Origin: Shewanella xiamenensis
Lineage (GTDB): Bacteria; Pseudomonadota; Gammaproteobacteria; Enterobacterales; Shewanellaceae
Assembly (NCBI RefSeq): GCF_014647135.1
Contig: NZ_BMOP01000035.1
Span: forward strand, 1 to 36,830
Direction of reading: 5' to 3'
Length of the DNA stretch: 36,830 bases
Shown here: positions 15,900 through 24,724 of the stretch, piece by piece
How positions within the stretch are numbered: the stretch's first letter is position 1
How the letters are laid out: each line of letters starts with the position of its first letter
Made by a program: the position numbers and the translations under genes
Notes under the pieces: generated by a model
What the model was told of the DNA's origin: nothing
The model's database searches: none
The model's input: the letters and a program-made list of their open reading frames with translations, nothing else

Positions 15900-16643
15900 G
15901 TGCTATTAATTGTCAGATCTGTGTTGTTGGCGGTGTCATTGTTACTTGCATTTATTTTTGGTGGCTTGGTTTGCCTATTACGACCTCGTCACCGTGACAA
16001 TGTACATATGTTCGCCAAGATCTTTTCATCCGCAGCGCCGATTTTAGGGCTTAAAGTCATAGTGCGTCGGCCTAAGGAAGTGCAGGATGGCCCTTATATA
16101 TTTCTAGGAAATCATCAAAATAACTTCGATTTATTCACACATACTAAAGCGGTACCTAAAGGCACTGTGAGCTTAGGGAAAAAGAGCTTAGTGTGGATCC
16201 CCTTGTTTGGCCAGATCTATTGGCTGTCAGGTAATATTCTGATCGATAGAAAAAATCGCAATAGTGCTTTTGATACCATGGCGAAAACGGCGGAAAAAAT
16301 TAAGCAGAATCGTCTTTCCGTGTGGATTTTCCCTGAGGGTACGCGTTCACGGGGGCGCGGACTGTTGCCCTTCAAAGCGGGAGCTTTCCACACTGCGATT
16401 GCGGCTGGTGTGCCAGTCGTACCCGTGTTGACGTCGTGCCAAAGCCATATTGATTTGAACCGTTGGGATAATGGTGTGGTGATTATTGAGATGATGGCGC
16501 CAATCCCGACTGAAGGTTTGGATAAAGCTGATGCCAAAGCCTTTTCGGCTCAGGTGCATGAGATTATGTCGGCAAAATTTAACGAGATAAATCGCGAAGC
16601 GGCAACATTAATGGGTAAAACTATCCCGGCTGATGACGTATAA
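15900..16643 (+). CDS. plsC: 1-acyl-sn-glycerol-3-phosphate acyltransferase
   Basis: About 247 aa. It acylates lysophosphatidate to phosphatidate at the inner membrane, in phospholipid synthesis. The start is set at GTG 15900, with GGAG seven bases upstream, giving MLLIVRSVLL, which lines up with the E. coli MLYIFRLII start; an earlier GTG at 15861 is less likely. An N-terminal membrane helix is followed by the catalytic NHQNNFD (H-x4-D), the GKKSLVWIPLFGQIYWLSGNILIDR block, the FPEGTRSRGRGLLPFKAGAF substrate site and VPVVPV. All four acyltransferase motifs are intact. rraB follows 43 bases later, so the two may share a transcript. Confidence 0.95.
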   Translation: MLLIVRSVLLAVSLLLAFIFGGLVCLLRPRHRDNVHMFAKIFSSAAPILGLKVIVRRPKEVQDGPYIFLGNHQNNFDLFTHTKAVPKGTVSLGKKSLVWIPLFGQIYWLSGNILIDRKNRNSAFDTMAKTAEKIKQNRLSVWIFPEGTRSRGRGLLPFKAGAFHTAIAAGVPVVPVLTSCQSHIDLNRWDNGVVIIEMMAPIPTEGLDKADAKAFSAQVHEIMSAKFNEINREAATLMGKTIPADDV

Positions 16644-16686
16644 TAACGTCAATTTGAGCCAGTTTTATCTTAACGGAGACAAGTCC

Positions 16687-17094
16687 ATGTCTATTGAAAG
16701 TCAGTTAAAAGCACAATTCGCCGAGAATCGTGACATAGTGCAAGCCTTGCTCGACGATGGCTCAGAGCCTGATGCTGAATACACCATTGAGCACCATTTT
16801 TCATCGAGCAATTTTGAGCGCTTAGAAAAGGCTGCGGTTGATGCATTCAAACTTGGATTTGAAGTCAATGATGCTGAAGAAATGGAATTGGAAGATGGTT
16901 CGGTGATTTTCTGTTTTGACGCTGTTGCTTATCACAAGTTAGAAATTCCATTATTAGACAAAGCGACTGAACAGTTATTGCAACTCGCAGCCAAGCAAAA
17001 AGTGGATTATGACGGTTGGGGCACTTACTTTGTTGGCGATGAAGAAGATGAAGACGAAGAAGATGACGAACAGGACGATGGTTTTCCACATTAA
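16687..17094 (+). CDS. rraB: ribonuclease E inhibitor RraB
   Basis: About 135 aa, starting at ATG 16687 with GGAG eight bases upstream; E. coli RraB is 138 aa. It binds the C-terminal scaffold of RNase E and alters degradosome composition and RNA decay. Recognised stretches are EYTIEHHFSSSNFERLEKAAVDAFKLGFEV, YHKLEIPLLDKATEQLL, and DYDGWGTYFVG. The C-terminal tail is an extreme acidic run of Glu and Asp, as in the family. It is 43 bases after plsC and ends at a strong terminator. Confidence 0.93.
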   Translation: MSIESQLKAQFAENRDIVQALLDDGSEPDAEYTIEHHFSSSNFERLEKAAVDAFKLGFEVNDAEEMELEDGSVIFCFDAVAYHKLEIPLLDKATEQLLQLAAKQKVDYDGWGTYFVGDEEDEDEEDDEQDDGFPH

Positions 17095-17113
17095 TACGTT
17101 GTCATAATTCTTA

Positions 17114-17150
17114 TAAAGTAAAAGCCCATCAATGATGGGCTTTTACTTTA
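17114..17150. terminator. bidirectional terminator between rraB and the GGDEF gene
   Basis: TAAAGTAAAAGCCCATCA pairs perfectly with its complement around a minimal loop, giving a stem of up to 18 bp with A and T runs on both sides. The core AAAAGCCCATC is shared with the terminator at 15756. Confidence 0.9.
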
Positions 17151-17160
17151 TTAAGCCTAA

Positions 17161-18132
17161 TTAAGTGGAAATTGGTGCTGCATGTAAGACGCTACAATTT
17201 CGGCCTTTCTGTTTGGCCTCGTAAAGCGCTTTGTCTGAGCAGGAAATCCAACTTGAACTGCTCGTAATATGTTTGCCTATTTCACATACGCCAAGGCTGA
17301 CAGTCACTTTAATCTTCAGCCCCTCATACACTACGGTGGATTCAGCGATCTTTTCCCTCAAACGCTCGGTAAAGTTGAGGGCATCGGTGCCACTGGTATT
17401 GGGCATGACTACCGCAAACTCTTCGCCGCCATAGCGACCGACACAGTCGGTTTCCCGCAATGAATGACTCAGAAGATGGGCGATATGTTGAATAACCTTA
17501 TCACCTGCAAGGTGGCCGTAGGTGTCATTGATATTTTTGAAGTGATCAATATCAATCATCACCAAGCTTGCTATACCAGAATAGCGGGCATAGAGATCGT
17601 ACTCGTGTTCCAAGCATAGTTGCCAATGGCGGCGATTATGCAGTTGCGTTAATCCATCGGTTTGACTGAGACGCTCTAACTGTTCGTTGGCGGCCTTGAT
17701 CTGCAACTTATTGACGGCGATATCGGTGACATCATAAATAATCACACTGATATGGGTAATTTTGCCGGTTAATGAAGCGAGAGGCAGCAAAGTCACGTTC
17801 TGGTACATAAAATCGGCGCGCCCAGTAATTGGGCGATAGTTTTTAAACTGAAACACGTAAGGTCTTTGTTCCCAACTAATAAATGCTCGATTTTTAAGCA
17901 TAAAAACCGATTCCATTTTTTGCTTTAGCCAAGTCGCTGGCAAATCTGGGAAGCGGCTAAACAGGTTTTGACCTTTAATAGAATTGGGTGAAACGCCACT
18001 ATGGTTTTCCATAAAGCCGTTCCACAGTTGGATATTATAATCGCGATCTAATACCACGAGACCCACTTCTATGGTTTGTACCATATCGATTAGCCAATGG
18101 AGTTCGTTCATTGCGCTTTGATCGTTTGACAT
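17161..18132 (-). CDS. PAS-GGDEF diguanylate cyclase
   Basis: This 323 aa soluble protein has an N-terminal PAS domain (about 12-138) with the typical GLVVLDRDYNIQLWNGFMENHSG entry, and a linker helix (about 140-157). A complete GGDEF domain (158-320) follows. The active site GGEEF is at 235-239, and the inhibitory I-site RETD at 226-229 has the usual five-residue spacing, so an active, feedback-controlled c-di-GMP synthase is expected. It lies 18 bases after the REC-CheC gene on the same strand, so the two form an operon and probably a signalling pair. Confidence 0.93.
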   Translation of the reverse strand: MSNDQSAMNELHWLIDMVQTIEVGLVVLDRDYNIQLWNGFMENHSGVSPNSIKGQNLFSRFPDLPATWLKQKMESVFMLKNRAFISWEQRPYVFQFKNYRPITGRADFMYQNVTLLPLASLTGKITHISVIIYDVTDIAVNKLQIKAANEQLERLSQTDGLTQLHNRRHWQLCLEHEYDLYARYSGIASLVMIDIDHFKNINDTYGHLAGDKVIQHIAHLLSHSLRETDCVGRYGGEEFAVVMPNTSGTDALNFTERLREKIAESTVVYEGLKIKVTVSLGVCEIGKHITSSSSWISCSDKALYEAKQKGRNCSVLHAAPIST

Positions 18133-18150
18133 AAGGTAAAGTCCAACTGA

Positions 18151-19146
18151 TTAATCGAGTAAATAACCGAGTTTGTAGCTCAGTGTCGGAATAGAGTCTT
18201 CGGTAAAGAGCAACAGTAAGTCGCATTGAATATTATGATTTTCAATACGATAGTTGATTTCCATCGCTAATGTTCTGTGCCATTTTTCCGAATTATCATG
18301 GATAAGATCATTCACTGTACAGTGACGGCCTAACACCACAGGATGGGCTTGGCTGAATTTCATATCGAGTTGTTCTGAGATCCCATTCAGGAATGCACCA
18401 ATCAATACGTTCCCCGTGTCGATCAGTACTTCAATCTCGGTATTCTTATCCTCAGGATTTGCAACCCCCATGAGCTTGGCCATATCTTTAAAGCTTGAAT
18501 CATGGAATAACAACAGTGCTTCACCCGCAACGCCTGCACCAATAAATCCTTGGCAAAGTGCTGAAACAGTTGAGCTTTCTTCTGTTGCTTTCAGAGCCAT
18601 GGTCAGTTCGCTGACTTCGAGCACGTTCACATTGGGGATAGGTAATAGGACAAATACGTCGAGTAATTTGGCGAGCAAATCGGCTGCACGGCCCATGGCA
18701 ACGTTAGCGATCTCTTGGCAGGCATCACGCATATCGACTTTGATCATCGGCGTGTCTTCCACCTGATCTTTCTGCGTTAGGGTAAGAATGCCGTACTCTT
18801 GGAGGATATTACTGATGGCATCAGCACTGACGGGTTTTTGGATAAAGTCCAATGCACCTAGAGCTTTAACACGTTCATGAGCTTTGATTTGTATATCACC
18901 CGAGACCACAATGATAAGGGCGGGGAGATCGTTTTGTTGAACGGTTTGTAGTACTTCATAACCATCCATTACGGGCATATTGAGATCGAGGAAGACCACT
19001 TCGCCTTTACCTGCGCGAATGGCATCTAACCCTTCGGCACCATTGGTCGCGTAGGTAATCTCGACATCCCACTCTTTGGGAAGGGTGCGAGCCATTTGTT
19101 TACGCGCCATAGCGGAATCGTCACAGATGAGTACAGAGATTGTCAT
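18151..19146 (-). CDS. response regulator with CheC-type phosphatase domain
   Basis: 331 aa. The receiver domain (1-120) has all key residues: D9 and D10, phospho-acceptor D54 in VFLDLNMP, S82 and K104. The second half is a CheC/FliY-type domain with two phosphatase motifs. The first is D141-x3-E145-x2-N148-x22-P171, fully canonical. The second is E239-x3-D243-x2-N246-x22-P269, with acidic swaps. CheC-family domains dephosphorylate receiver domains, so this protein may dephosphorylate itself or another regulator such as CheY. It is first gene of an operon with the PAS-GGDEF cyclase. An AAGGA lies 13 bases before the ATG. An orphan response regulator: no kinase lies beside it. Confidence 0.88.
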   Translation of the reverse strand: MTISVLICDDSAMARKQMARTLPKEWDVEITYATNGAEGLDAIRAGKGEVVFLDLNMPVMDGYEVLQTVQQNDLPALIIVVSGDIQIKAHERVKALGALDFIQKPVSADAISNILQEYGILTLTQKDQVEDTPMIKVDMRDACQEIANVAMGRAADLLAKLLDVFVLLPIPNVNVLEVSELTMALKATEESSTVSALCQGFIGAGVAGEALLLFHDSSFKDMAKLMGVANPEDKNTEIEVLIDTGNVLIGAFLNGISEQLDMKFSQAHPVVLGRHCTVNDLIHDNSEKWHRTLAMEINYRIENHNIQCDLLLLFTEDSIPTLSYKLGYLLD

Positions 19147-19619
19147 GCTGACTACAGATCCTTATTTGCCCATTTATTGAAGATAACACTAATTCTTCAT
19201 GTTTGAGTGACGAATTATGTGCTTCGGGCAAGTTTGATTTACATCATCTATATATAACTTATAGATTTAATTAGCTAATTTTATTTATCTTGCCATTAAA
19301 TTCTAAAGGCATAGTGCGATTAAAATTGTGGTTAGCTAAGTTAACTTCGTTATTTATCGCAAAAAATACCTCGATTTTGCGACCATCTATATGCTTAATC
19401 CATCAACAGATGTCTACAGTATCGATCCTCTATCATGCACAGATATACATGCTGTAGGTAAGCGGAGTTGCTAGAGATGCATTTTGTTCAAATTAGACGC
19501 TGGCATGGGCTGAACAGCATCGTAAATTTATTCTAACAGCTTCATAAATCAGAATTTGTTAGGTTTTAGATTGCAGCCTAACATAATCGCACACTAATAC
19601 TTAACGGTGACTGACAATA

Positions 19620-19650
19620 TTTTGACTAAAGTCAAAATTCGGCCTTATGT
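19620..19650 (+). promoter_or_regulatory. candidate crotonase promoter overlapping a perfect palindrome
   Basis: TTTTGACT-AA-AGTCAAAA (19620-19637) is a perfect 18 bp palindrome. Its left half contains TTGACT (19622-19627), a near-consensus -35, followed after 17 bp by TTATGT (19645-19650) as -10. A dimeric regulator at the palindrome would compete with RNA polymerase. Confidence 0.5.
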
Positions 19651-19687
19651 TACATGTTTTGGTTAATCATGCCAAACATGTTAACAT
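19647..19687. promoter_or_regulatory. inverted repeat upstream of the crotonase gene
   Basis: ATGTTACATGTTTTGG (19647-19662) and CCAAACATGTTAACAT (19672-19687) are near-complementary arms with a nine-base centre. Each arm also contains the small palindrome ACATGT or AACATGTT. This is an operator candidate downstream of the predicted start point; the regulator is unknown. Confidence 0.4.
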
Positions 19688-19690
19688 TTG

Positions 19691-19707
19691 GTCTGGACTG
19701 ACCAGTA
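19691..19707. promoter_or_regulatory. FadR-like operator
   Basis: On the minus strand this reads TACTGGTCAGTCCAGAC. Against the enterobacterial FadR operator pattern as remembered (AACTGGTCAGACCAGTT), 13 of 17 positions agree, including the TGGTC half-site. The position, 13 bases before the start codon of a fatty-acid-type crotonase gene, fits repression relieved by acyl-CoA. Confidence 0.4.
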
Positions 19708-19719
19708 GCAGGATATTTC

Positions 19720-20526
19720 ATGGGTGAGCGTTGTGTGCAAGTTACGGTTGAGAATGGCATCGCAAATGTTGTGCTTAATCGTCCAGAAAAGTTCAATGCA
19801 ATTAATTATTTGATGTTTAGCGAACTCGATAAAACCATCAAAAGGATTAAATCAGATCCGCGTATTCGGCTAGTAATTTTATCTGGCGCTGGAGGTCATT
19901 TTAGTTCTGGCTTGGATGTCAAAAGCGTGATGTCGGCGCCGATGCAAGCAGTTAAATTGCTGTTTAAAGGGTTGCCAGGCAATGCCAACCTAGCCCAAAG
20001 AGTATCCCTTGGCTGGCAGCGTTTACCTGTACCCGTTATCGCGGTATTGGAAGGCTGCTGTTATGGTGGAGGAATGCAAATCGCTTTAGGTGCGGATTTT
20101 AGGATAGCAAGCCCTGACAGTAAGTTATCCATTATGGAGGCCAAATGGGGGCTGGTGCCCGATATGGCAGGCCTAGTGGCATTGCGGCAAATTATGCCAA
20201 AGGATCAAGCGATGTTACTCAGTCTCACGGCAAAAGTGCTCTCTGGCGAAGAGGCTAACACCTTAGGTTTAGTGACTCAGTTAAGTGATAACCCAATGTT
20301 AAGCGCGCAACAATTGGCGGAAGAACTCCTCAATACCTCCCCCGATGCGGCTGCGGCAATTAAGCTGAGTATTAACCGCAGCTGGACTGCTTCGGTCCGT
20401 GCGTTGCTATGCCGCGAGTCATGGAGTCAAGTGAGATTACTGCTTGGCAAAAATCGTACTATCGCTGCGGTTCGTCAGTTAAAAGATCCCACTAAACCCT
20501 ACAAGGATCGCCAGTCTGGCTGGTAA
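19720..20526 (+). CDS. enoyl-CoA hydratase/isomerase family protein (crotonase)
   Basis: This 268 aa cytoplasmic protein has the crotonase fold. The oxyanion-hole segments are intact: GHFSSGLDVKSV (about 59-70) and CCYGGGMQIALGADFRIA. The second acidic region reads IMEAKWGLVPDMAG; Glu and Asp there match positions used by delta3,delta2-enoyl and dienoyl-CoA isomerases rather than the two-Glu hydratase pattern, so isomerisation is at least as likely as hydration. The ATG is preceded by AGGA at eight bases. It is single, with operator-like sites including a FadR-like box directly upstream, pointing to fatty-acid catabolism. Confidence 0.85.
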   Translation: MGERCVQVTVENGIANVVLNRPEKFNAINYLMFSELDKTIKRIKSDPRIRLVILSGAGGHFSSGLDVKSVMSAPMQAVKLLFKGLPGNANLAQRVSLGWQRLPVPVIAVLEGCCYGGGMQIALGADFRIASPDSKLSIMEAKWGLVPDMAGLVALRQIMPKDQAMLLSLTAKVLSGEEANTLGLVTQLSDNPMLSAQQLAEELLNTSPDAAAAIKLSINRSWTASVRALLCRESWSQVRLLLGKNRTIAAVRQLKDPTKPYKDRQSGW

Positions 20527-20650
20527 CTTGGTTGATGCCATTAGCGAGAAAGCCATGTTAAAGACTTCCTCAATGCTGAGGCTGCGTTGCTGTGTCGAGC
20601 TTTATTTTGTTCTAGCAAGCCGTGCTCGTAAAATCAGGGGGATTAAAATT

Positions 20651-21574
20651 TCAATAGGCGCCGCTCATTCGGGCGGCGAATCCTCTAATGGCCGATAAAC
20701 AATTCTGCCAAGCGCTTTCATTATCCAGATTCAATGCCAGCGTTGTCTGCCGATAATTGGGTGCCTCTAAGGTCACTGCCAGCGTTTTACGTTGTTCAGC
20801 CGTTTCTAATGAGGCGGGGTGACCATCGGGTGATTGAATATCGAGTATCGGCATCGTGAGTTTAGCGAGCTTCTCGGCTATGGCTTGGTTGCGCGTTTCG
20901 TCTTCACTGTAGGGATTGATGACAATCAATACATCGGGATCGGCAATTTTCTTTTGGCTTAATAGGCTTATCAATAATCCAGCACTTTGATCGGCGGTGA
21001 TCAGCACTCGTTTACCAGGATAATCGCTACCAACGCTGTCGAGCTGTGACATGCTTTTAACGAGAAAGTCTTCTTGCTCAAGGAGATGCTTATTACTGTC
21101 TTCAGGCTTTACCTTTTGACTTGGTTTATTGGAAGGCGTGGTTAATTGCGCTGACCCCGCAGTCGCGACTTCAGTTGCTGGGGTGGCAAAATTGGGCGCT
21201 GGTGGTTCTGTTGGCGGTGTGAGGCTTAAGCTCGCCCAACCAGCCGCATTGATATTACGTCGGACAAAGGCCATTAATCCGGGCGCATCGGCGGTGCCAT
21301 TAGTGGCGGGTAAAATAATGGCTGCACCGAGTTTTTTTCGGCCTTCCCATGAGCGGACTAAGAGTTCAAGTGGTTGGTCATCTATGGTGATTTGTTTGAT
21401 CTCATTGGCGGGTAAATAGCTGCTCGCTCTTTTAGCGGGCGTCGGTTTGTTAGGATTAGACTGAGCTGCTTCGGCGCTAGGCTCGGGAGTTTGGCTACTG
21501 GGATCGGCGGCGAGTAAGCTCGCACTGGCGAGAGCTAAGGTGAGGCTCAATACCGAGGGAATGATACGCGCCAT
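20651..21574 (-). CDS. DUF3530 family exported alpha/beta-hydrolase-like protein
   Basis: About 307 aa from ATG 21574 (MARIIPSVLSLTLALASASLLAADPS), a standard signal peptide. A GTG five codons upstream lacks a ribosome site. A Pro- and Ala-rich linker follows, then a fold resembling alpha/beta hydrolases: GAAIILPATNG, GWASLSLTPP, and VLITADQSAGLLISLL, where the nucleophile elbow would be expected. The normal G-x-S-x-G is altered to A-D-Q-S-A, as is common in DUF3530, so catalysis is doubtful. A low-complexity insert (about 125-160) is rich in Thr, Pro and Ala. Single gene; function unknown. Confidence 0.75.
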   Translation of the reverse strand: MARIIPSVLSLTLALASASLLAADPSSQTPEPSAEAAQSNPNKPTPAKRASSYLPANEIKQITIDDQPLELLVRSWEGRKKLGAAIILPATNGTADAPGLMAFVRRNINAAGWASLSLTPPTEPPAPNFATPATEVATAGSAQLTTPSNKPSQKVKPEDSNKHLLEQEDFLVKSMSQLDSVGSDYPGKRVLITADQSAGLLISLLSQKKIADPDVLIVINPYSEDETRNQAIAEKLAKLTMPILDIQSPDGHPASLETAEQRKTLAVTLEAPNYRQTTLALNLDNESAWQNCLSAIRGFAARMSGAY

Positions 21575-21738
21575 AGAATTGATAACCACCTGTGTAGTCT
21601 TATAAATTCAATTAGCTAGAGTATAACCTTAAGCTGCGTAGCAGAAGCAATTTTTGCTTGAGCTCGTGACGGCGACCGCGCACTGCGGCGCCTGGATAGA
21701 CTTATGCGAAAAAAATGTTTATACAACAGAGAAAATAA

Positions 21739-21766
21739 AAACGCCCAGCGATTTGGCTGGGCGTTT
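21739..21766. terminator. terminator downstream of rapA
   Basis: AAACGCCCAGC (21739-21749) pairs with GCTGGGCGTTT (21756-21766) around a short loop. On the minus strand the arm ends in a T run and lies about 50 bases after the rapA stop. Confidence 0.85.
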
Positions 21767-21817
21767 GTGTTTTAGCTTAAGCGAGCCGGATCAGGCTCAG
21801 TTTAATGCCAATCAAGA

Positions 21818-24724
21818 TTAAACATGGCTAACTAGCACCATACGAATCGCATCAAGCTGTAACTGACTCGCGTCGAGGTAAGTGCTCAGTTCCTGCATTT
21901 GATTACGCAGGTATTCCAACTCTTCCTCACGGATATTCGGGTTAACCGCTTTCAAGGACTCTAAACGGTCTAATTCACCCGTCAGTTGACTGGTCATCTT
22001 TTCACGCGCCTGCGCCACTAACTCGTTCACCGCGGCTTGGGCATATTCTTCACCCTTAGCAAATAACGGATGCAGAATCGGTTGTGAAGCTGTGACTAAC
22101 TTACTGCCAATATGGCGGTTAACCGCGCTTAACTGTTTGTCAAAGCTGGTGTAATCCACCTTAGCTGACAAATCGTTACCGTTTTTATCCAGCAGTACAC
22201 GGATAGGCGTTGGTGGCAGATAACGATATAACTGGCTCGATTTAGGCGCCGAAGCATCCGCCATGTAGATCAGTTCTAAGAACAGGGTGCCGGCGGGTAA
22301 GGCTTTGTTTTTCAAAATCGCGACGCTCGTCGTGCCTGTGTCAGAGCCTGTGATCAGATCTAAGCCTGTTTGCACCAACGGATGCTCTTGGGTGATCAGG
22401 GCGATATCGTCACGGGAGAGCGCGGTATCACGGTCGAAGGTGACCGTTACGCCATCCTCGTGCAGACCCGGATAGGTTGGGAACATCATGTGTTCGCTTG
22501 GGCGCAGGATGATCGAGTTTTCGCCTTTATCTTCCTGGTCGACACCGATAATGTCCCACAAGCGGATCACCGAACCAATCAGCTTAGTATCTTGATCGCT
22601 TTGGGCTAAACGCTCGACAATCGCTTTGGCTTTATCGCCGCCATGGGAGTTGATTTCTAGCAGTTTATCACGGCCTTGCTCCATGGCGTGTTTCAGTTCT
22701 TTGTAACGGCTTTGGGTGTGATTGAGCAGATTGGTTAGCTCATCTTCATCACCGCCGACAAGAACATTTAACAGATCTTCGGCAAATTCACTGAAAAGTA
22801 TATGGCCGCCAGGGCAGGTAAGCTCGAAGGCATTTAGACCTTGGTGATACCATTGGAGTAAACGCTCCTGCGCCGTATCTTGCAGATAAGGCAAGTGAAT
22901 TTGGATATCGTTCTTTTGACCAATACGGTCTAAACGGCCGATACGTTGCTCTAATAAATCTGGGTTTAATGGCAGATCGAACAGCACTAAGTGGCTAGCA
23001 AACTGGAAGTTACGACCCTCGGAGCCGATTTCAGAACAGATTAATGCCTGAGCGCCGCCTTCTTCTTGGGCAAAGTAAGCACCCGCTTTATCGCGCTCGA
23101 TGATCGACATGCCTTCGTGGAATACGGTCGCTTGAATGCCTTCACGGGTACGCAGGGCTTCTTCTAAGCTCAGGGCGGTATCGGCGCCACTGGCGATAAT
23201 CAGCACTTTCTTGCTGCGGTGCGACTTTAAAAACTCGATTAACCAATCCACGCGAGGATCGAATTTCCACCAACTGGCGCTGTTGTCTTCAAATTCTTGA
23301 TAGAGTTTTTCAGGGCTTAAGGCTTGTGCCGCTTTCGCTTCTAAGGTTTTACGACCGCCCATCATCTCATTAACGCGTGCAGCGGTAAGATATTGCTCAG
23401 GCATCGCATGGGGATAGGCGTTGAAAATACGTTTCGGAAAACCTTTTACCGAGGCGCGGCTGTTGCGGTAAAGCACGCGGCCAGTGCCGTGGCGATCAAG
23501 CAGTTCTTGCAGTAATTCGCTGCGCGCCGCTTGTTGCAATTCGCTGTCGATGCCTTCGGCTTGAATTAACCGAATGCTCGGCGCTATGTCTTTTTCGCTG
23601 AGTAATTCGGTTAAGCTGTTGATAGCGGTATCGGATAATTTGCTTTCGCCCGCTAAAGCTTCGGCGGCGATGGCGACATCTTTGTAGCTGTTTTCTTCAG
23701 CAAGGAAGGCGTCGTAGTCATAGAAACGATCTGGGTCGAGTAGGCGCAAGCGCGCAAAATGGCTCTCGTGACCGAGTTGATCCGGTGTTGCGGTCAGTAA
23801 TAATACGCCCGGTACGACTTCGCTTAAGGCTTCAACCACTTGGTAGGCGCGGCTTGGGGCGTCTTCGGTCCACTCTAAATGGTGCGCTTCATCAACCACT
23901 AACAGATCCCAATCGGCATCGAGTGCTTGGTCGAGACGTTTCTTTTTGCGCAGTAATTCGAGTGAACAAATCACTAACTGTTCGGTGTAGAAAGGGTTGT
24001 CGTGGTCGGCAAAGGCTTCAACGCAACGGTCCTCATCAAACACGGAGAAGCGCAAGTTAAAGCGGCGCAGCATTTCCACTAACCACTGATGGCGCAGGGT
24101 ATCCGGCACAATAATCAATACTCGTTCGGCACGGCCTGTCAGCAGTTGTTGGTGGATAATTAGCCCTGCTTCGATGGTTTTACCCAAACCCACTTCGTCG
24201 GCCAGCAACACCCGCGGCGCATAACGGCGACCCACTTCATGGGCAATCCACATTTGATGGGGGATAAGACCAACGCGTGGCCCTTGTAAGCCGAGTAAAT
24301 CAGAGGTCGCCAGTTGATTGCGCAGTAACTGGCATTGGTAACGAATGCCGAAACGATCGAGGCGGTCAATCTGACCCGCAAACAGGCGATCCTGCGGTTT
24401 GTTAAAACGAATGTTGTGGTTTAACAGGGTCTCACGCAGGCTGGTTTTCTCACCTGTTTCGCTGTGGATTCCGTGGTAGACGACGAGGCCGTCTTTTTCG
24501 GTGAGTTCTTCGACCGAGAGGCTCCAGCCTTCATGGCTTTCAACCGTATCGCCAGGGTTGTATATGACGCGGGTCAGCGGGGCTTCGTTACGCGAGAACA
24601 TACGGTTCTCACCAGTCGCAGGGAATAACACTGTGACCATGCGGCCTTCAACTTGTACGACTGTTCCTAAACCAAGCTCTGACTCGGTATCACTTATCCA
24701 ACGTTGTCCTAAGGCAAACGGCAT
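21818..24724 (-). CDS. rapA: RNA polymerase-associated ATPase RapA (HepA)
   Basis: This 968 aa protein is the same length as E. coli RapA. It is a Swi2/Snf2-type translocase that binds core RNA polymerase and helps recycle it after termination. N-terminal Tudor-like domains (1-110) carry LGQRWISDTESELGLGTV. The ATPase core has Walker A DEVGLGKT (176-183), DEAHH (278-282), LLTATP in motif III, and in the second lobe SEGRNFQFASHLVLFDLP and QRIGRLDRIGQ (motif VI). The C-terminal spacer and RapA_C domain are complete. It is single, with no sign of damage. Confidence 0.97.
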   Translation of the reverse strand: MPFALGQRWISDTESELGLGTVVQVEGRMVTVLFPATGENRMFSRNEAPLTRVIYNPGDTVESHEGWSLSVEELTEKDGLVVYHGIHSETGEKTSLRETLLNHNIRFNKPQDRLFAGQIDRLDRFGIRYQCQLLRNQLATSDLLGLQGPRVGLIPHQMWIAHEVGRRYAPRVLLADEVGLGKTIEAGLIIHQQLLTGRAERVLIIVPDTLRHQWLVEMLRRFNLRFSVFDEDRCVEAFADHDNPFYTEQLVICSLELLRKKKRLDQALDADWDLLVVDEAHHLEWTEDAPSRAYQVVEALSEVVPGVLLLTATPDQLGHESHFARLRLLDPDRFYDYDAFLAEENSYKDVAIAAEALAGESKLSDTAINSLTELLSEKDIAPSIRLIQAEGIDSELQQAARSELLQELLDRHGTGRVLYRNSRASVKGFPKRIFNAYPHAMPEQYLTAARVNEMMGGRKTLEAKAAQALSPEKLYQEFEDNSASWWKFDPRVDWLIEFLKSHRSKKVLIIASGADTALSLEEALRTREGIQATVFHEGMSIIERDKAGAYFAQEEGGAQALICSEIGSEGRNFQFASHLVLFDLPLNPDLLEQRIGRLDRIGQKNDIQIHLPYLQDTAQERLLQWYHQGLNAFELTCPGGHILFSEFAEDLLNVLVGGDEDELTNLLNHTQSRYKELKHAMEQGRDKLLEINSHGGDKAKAIVERLAQSDQDTKLIGSVIRLWDIIGVDQEDKGENSIILRPSEHMMFPTYPGLHEDGVTVTFDRDTALSRDDIALITQEHPLVQTGLDLITGSDTGTTSVAILKNKALPAGTLFLELIYMADASAPKSSQLYRYLPPTPIRVLLDKNGNDLSAKVDYTSFDKQLSAVNRHIGSKLVTASQPILHPLFAKGEEYAQAAVNELVAQAREKMTSQLTGELDRLESLKAVNPNIREEELEYLRNQMQELSTYLDASQLQLDAIRMVLVSHV

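Larger units (their letters stand above)
19147..19719. promoter_or_regulatory. 573 bp divergent regulatory region
   Basis: This is a gene-free, AT-rich stretch between the REC-CheC gene and the crotonase gene. The left part (about 19250-19290) holds TATATATAA and other A/T runs suited to the leftward promoter. The middle shows no clear structure. The right 110 bases carry a palindrome, an inverted repeat and a FadR-like site, listed separately. Confidence 0.5.
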
